Both the position numbers and the translations under genes were made by a program. Below, piece after piece: positions 4,386 through 6,455 of a DNA stretch of 6,455 nt. This DNA comes from a bacterium (GTDB taxonomy: Bacteria > Patescibacteriota > Minisyncoccia > Phycocordibacterales > UBA10002). How positions within the stretch are numbered: position 1 is the stretch's first letter; each line of letters starts with the position of its first letter. The notes beneath the pieces are model-generated. The model ran no database searches. It worked only from the letters and a program-made list of their open reading frames with translations, and was not told the origin of the DNA. The stretch lies in the NCBI GenBank assembly GCA_030648695.1, contig JAUSHG010000035.1, positions 1 to 6,455 of the forward strand. The letters run 5' to 3'.

Positions 4386-5612
4386 CTATTTTTCTCCGAT
4401 TGTGAGGTTGCCGCGGGCGGTAAGAGCGCTTTTTTCATCCGGCAGACGGTGCATGTTGGCGGAGTAGCGCATATATCCGGCAGTCGCAATCATAAGCGCG
4501 TTGTCGGTAGTGAGTCCTCTTTCAGGAATATAGAGAGGAATGTTTAGCTCTTGTGCAAGTGCCTCAAACGAACGGCGAATATGAGTATTGGCGATTACGC
4601 CGCCGCCAATGAGCAGTGTTTTAATGTTGTATTGTTCAATGGCTTTTCTGGTTTTTGTAATGAGCACTTCGGTAACTGCGTTTTCAAACTCCAGTGCGAT
4701 TTCCTTTTTTATATCATCAGTAAGCTCGGGTAATTTTTGAATGAGATAAAGCACAGCGGTTTTGAGTCCCGAGAATGAAAAGTCAAAATCAGGCGAATGG
4801 AGCATTGGTGTGGGCAAAACAAGGTTCAACCTTTTTGAAGATTCCAAGGTTGAACCTTGTTTTTCCTGCCGCGTCAGTTCCGCAATTTTAGAGATCTCGG
4901 GGCCTCCCGGATAGGGAAGTCCTAACAGCCGTGCGACTTTATCAAAGGCCTCGCCAACGGCATCATCCCGCGTGGCGCCTATTATGTGGTAGTCAAAATT
5001 GTCCTTAATGAGCACAAGTTCGGTGTGGCCGCCGGAAATGAGCAAAGCCAGGGCGGGGAAGTTAGTAGTTAGTAGTGAGTAGTTAGTAGTTACATCTTCT
5101 CTGCGCATGAGCGCAGAAAAGATGTGGCCTTCCATATGATTGACCGGAATGACGGGAATATCCCAGACAGCGGAGAGAGCACGCGCGAAGTTGATACCGG
5201 TCCAGAGGCACGGCTCAAGCCCCGGGCCTTCGGTTACGGCGATGGCATCAATCTTGGGTTTTTGTATCGTGGGAATATATTCCTCAAAGTCCTTTAGCAA
5301 CTCCGGCTCTCGATGCAGAATAGTTTGTAAGTTTTGAAGTTTTGAAGTTGGTAAGTCTTCTTCAACTTTTAACTTTGAACTTGTAACTTGTAACTTCAAG
5401 AAACCCGATTCCACCAAGATTGTTTTCAACAGAGGAATGAGGTTTCGGCTGTGTTCTCGTTTGGCCAGATTCGGAAAAACGCCTCCATATTTCGCATGGA
5501 GCGCAATTTGGGAGAGTGTTTTATCCGCCAGTACGGTTATATCGGTACCGTGACTTTCAACGATAGAGAGAGCTGTCTCGTCGCAACTGGTTTCTATACC
5601 TAAGATAATCAT
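4386..5612 (-). CDS. tsaD: tRNA N6-threonylcarbamoyltransferase TsaD
   Basis: Transfers the threonylcarbamoyl group to A37 of tRNAs reading ANN codons (t6A), with TsaB and TsaE as usual partners; none of these is in the window. The ATG at 5612-5610 gives MIILGIETSCDETA, the standard N-terminus; an upstream in-frame ATG at 5633 adds only MLHSPCS, encoded by 7-base repeats, so I prefer 5612 (408 residues against about 340 usual). Numbering from 5612: the metal-binding HMEGH is at 159-163, SGGHTE at 193-198, GEAFDKVARLLGLPYPGGP at 220-238, the nucleotide-binding GGGVIANT at 336-343, and TTDNALMIA with the conserved Asp at 370. The excess length comes from three stretches: about 72-116 before AVTEGPGL, 164-184 after HMEGH and 249-266 before FDFSFSGLKTA. 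All three contain repeats. Catalytic residues are intact. Confidence 0.96.
   Translation of the reverse strand: MIILGIETSCDETALSIVESHGTDITVLADKTLSQIALHAKYGGVFPNLAKREHSRNLIPLLKTILVESGFLKLQVTSSKLKVEEDLPTSKLQNLQTILHREPELLKDFEEYIPTIQKPKIDAIAVTEGPGLEPCLWTGINFARALSAVWDIPVIPVNHMEGHIFSALMRREDVTTNYSLLTTNFPALALLISGGHTELVLIKDNFDYHIIGATRDDAVGEAFDKVARLLGLPYPGGPEISKIAELTRQEKQGSTLESSKRLNLVLPTPMLHSPDFDFSFSGLKTAVLYLIQKLPELTDDIKKEIALEFENAVTEVLITKTRKAIEQYNIKTLLIGGGVIANTHIRRSFEALAQELNIPLYIPERGLTTDNALMIATAGYMRYSANMHRLPDEKSALTARGNLTIGEK
4816..4863. repeat. 18-bp perfect inverted repeat inside tsaD
   Basis: 4816-4833 and 4846-4863 are exact reverse complements (core CAAGGTTCAACCTT) around a 12-base loop. They encode TsaD residues about 250-265 (EKQGSTLESSKRLNLV) between PEISKIAEL and the FSFSGLKTA motif. 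The arms share the pattern AAGGnnnAACCT with the hairpin at 5661-5702 upstream of tsaD. Confidence 0.85.
5061..5125. repeat. Tandem 7-base repeat plus hairpin inside tsaD
   Basis: Units GTTAGTA (5061-5067), GTTAGTA, GTGAGTA, GTTAGTA and a partial GTTA (to 5092) abut a hairpin: 15-base arms at 5092-5106 and 5111-5125 with one mismatch and loop ATGA. Together they encode the TsaD stretch from IFSALMRRED to NYSLLTTN, directly after the metal-binding HMEGH and before the ALALLISGGHTE strand. Confidence 0.8.
5329..5398. repeat. Tandem repeat tract inside tsaD
   Basis: Five in-phase 7-base units (AACTTTT, AACTTTG, AACTTGT, AACTTGT, AACTTCA; 5364-5398) are preceded by a roughly complementary tract with 8-base units (AAGTTTTG twice, 5329-5344). 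They encode the TsaD peptide from LKLQVTSSKLKVE to TSKLQNLQ, at the start of the long insert before AVTEGPGL. The neighbouring REPELLKDFEEYIPT part is not repetitive and may be a lineage-typical insert. Confidence 0.8.
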
Positions 5613-5651
5613 GGAACATGGAGAATGTAGCATGGAACAGGGAAGAATGTA
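5611..5651. repeat. Tandem 7-base repeat surrounding the tsaD start
   Basis: In-phase units ATGGAAC, ATGGAGA, ATGTAGC, ATGGAAC and AGGGAAG (5611-5645). On the minus strand each CAT creates a potential ATG, so the tract offers alternative starts for tsaD at 5633 and 5612. A possible extended -10, TGT plus TACATT (5654-5646 on the minus strand), overlaps its right edge; this is weak. Confidence 0.7.
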
Positions 5652-5660
5652 ACACCAGCC

Positions 5661-5702
5661 ACCAAGGACTAACCTATGTATCTACATAGGTTAGTCCTTG
5701 GT
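5661..5702. repeat. 20-bp perfect hairpin upstream of tsaD
   Basis: 5661-5680 and 5683-5702 are exact reverse complements (arm starts ACCAAGGACTAACCTATG) separated by only two bases. There is no T-run after either side, so it is not a standard terminator. It sits between the terminator of the upstream gene and tsaD. It could be a REP- or MITE-like element or a protein-binding site, and shares AAGGnnnAACCT with the inverted repeat inside tsaD. Confidence 0.85.
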
Positions 5703-5735
5703 AAAGAAAAACAGCCAGAGATTTCTCTCTGGCTG
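5703..5735 (-). terminator. Rho-independent terminator of the right-edge gene
   Basis: On the minus strand, CAGCCAGAGA pairs perfectly over 10 bp (5735-5726 with 5721-5712) around a 4-base loop and is followed by TTTTTCTTT (5711-5703). It lies about 45 bases after the stop of the right-edge gene and separates that transcript from tsaD. Confidence 0.9.
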
Positions 5736-5777
5736 GTTTGTGCGTGCCTCCGTGGGCACGTGTCAGTGTGTTCTCAA

Positions 5778-6455
5778 TTATTGCCTCCGGGCCCTAAAGA
5801 ATCCGGACCCAGGGGTCAAAGTGGAATCGGTTACGTAATGAGGGGTCTCGTTACTCACCGTAACCGTGGAGACAACACTCCATGGCCATTGTAGTAGGTC
5901 CATGGACCGTTCCACAAAGTACGTTCCGGGAGGTCCCGTGAGCGTAATGAGCCGGAAGTTGCTTTGGCGACTGATGCCCAAGCGGATGTCCTGCGCTCCC
6001 GTGGAAAAGAAGGGAAGCGTGCGGCTGGGACGGTGGGTGGTATCGCCAATGCGTACCGCATACTCGCCAGTTACGGTGAACGGTTGGGACTGTTCAATAT
6101 ACTGAACGATTTGGTCCAATACCTGTGCACTGTTGGCGACAAACGCATTGGCGACCCCGATGAACACGAGCTCATTGATGAGTCCGGTTCCCGGTCCCGC
6201 CGTGCGTATGACGTCGTCCGCTGTGCCTTGCACCCCGTCAAATCCCCACCAGATGCCAACCCGTGTCGGCGAATAGGTGTTGGTGGTGAGGTTCCCCTCA
6301 AACCGCAATGCGTTATTCGTGTCGGAACCGCGAATTTGGAACGCAGTTAAGTCGTTGAGACGGAACGCAACCGAACTACTGGTGTACAGAGAGAAGTGCA
6401 CCCGATTCCCGTACCCCAACTCATTAGGCGGCGGGGGATTGGGGATGCCCATCCA
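5778..6455 (-). CDS. C-terminal part of a beta-rich, probably extracellular protein
   Basis: The frame is open to the right edge: a Trp codon precedes the first ATG in the window, so the true start is probably outside and the N-terminus is unseen. About 225 residues are visible. They are rich in G, T, S, N and V, with few Lys and no Cys, typical of secreted beta-sheet proteins. Visible parts: a proline-rich PNPPPPNELGYG near the edge; FDGVQGTADDVI, which resembles calcium-binding or cell-surface repeat motifs; and a C-terminal domain with FRLITLTGPPGTYFVERSMDLLQW and a final GFFRAR. The last part resembles a C-terminal beta domain I associate with large secreted proteins of Verrucomicrobia and Planctomycetes (pattern GPxGTYxxExSxDLxxW ... 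FFRAR). It contains none of the 7-base repeats seen elsewhere. Function unknown. A strong terminator follows. Confidence 0.75.
   Translation of the reverse strand, partial: WMGIPNPPPPNELGYGNRVHFSLYTSSSVAFRLNDLTAFQIRGSDTNNALRFEGNLTTNTYSPTRVGIWWGFDGVQGTADDVIRTAGPGTGLINELVFIGVANAFVANSAQVLDQIVQYIEQSQPFTVTGEYAVRIGDTTHRPSRTLPFFSTGAQDIRLGISRQSNFRLITLTGPPGTYFVERSMDLLQWPWSVVSTVTVSNETPHYVTDSTLTPGSGFFRARRQ

Noticed and set aside
4190..4489. Minus-strand open frame overlapping the end of tsaD
   Set aside because: It overlaps conserved tsaD codons in another frame and continues into the rod-shaped RNA; no family resemblance.
5061..5398. CRISPR-like array
   Set aside because: The repeats are directly adjacent 7-base units without spacers, inside a coding gene, and there are no cas genes.

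Overview
The window reads as a compact bacterial chromosome segment, most likely from a candidate-phyla-radiation (Patescibacteria, Parcubacteria-like) genome. This assignment is inference. It rests on a short valyl-tRNA synthetase without the usual C-terminal arm, a TsaD with a long insert before the GPG motif, the near absence of Shine-Dalgarno sequences, and many short repeats inside and between genes. No marker gene here proves the phylum.

All supported genes lie on the minus strand. From right to left (transcription order) they are: the 3' part of a long beta-rich, apparently extracellular protein (5778-6455) ending in a clear terminator; tsaD (4386-5612), needed for the tRNA t6A modification; a roughly 560-base gene-free interval (3816-4385) that holds strongly structured RNA; valS (1474-3774); a PrsW-family membrane protease (703-1389); a small heat-shock protein of the Hsp20 family (132-587); and the first 30 codons of an unidentified gene (1-90) running off the left edge.

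The gene-free interval is the most interesting part. A 188-base segment directly after the tsaD stop folds into a long rod: a 20-bp perfect outer stem, a central bubble, a 14-bp stem and a 9-bp stem. Its length and shape recall 6S RNA. It is followed by two weak terminator-like hairpins, then a second structured segment whose 3' half carries, in order, several short motifs that recall bacterial type A RNase P RNA (but not the P4 helix), and finally a strong terminator. The identity of both RNAs is unproven.

The second theme is repeats. Tandem 7-base repeats of several unrelated sequences (GCTAAAA, GTTAGTA, GTTAACC, AACTTNN, ATGGAAC) and several palindromes occur between genes and also in frame inside valS and tsaD, where they encode linker-like peptides at places where family members are shorter. 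This resembles in principle the palindromic elements described inside Rickettsia genes. Repeats also supply the stop codons of hsp20 and valS and surround the tsaD start. valS and hsp20 share an extended -10 promoter (TTGGTACT) at exactly the same distance from their start codons, which suggests leaderless transcripts.

Functionally the genes cover translation quality (ValS, TsaD), protein folding and envelope proteolysis (Hsp20, PrsW). There is no evidence of a single dedicated pathway or defence system.
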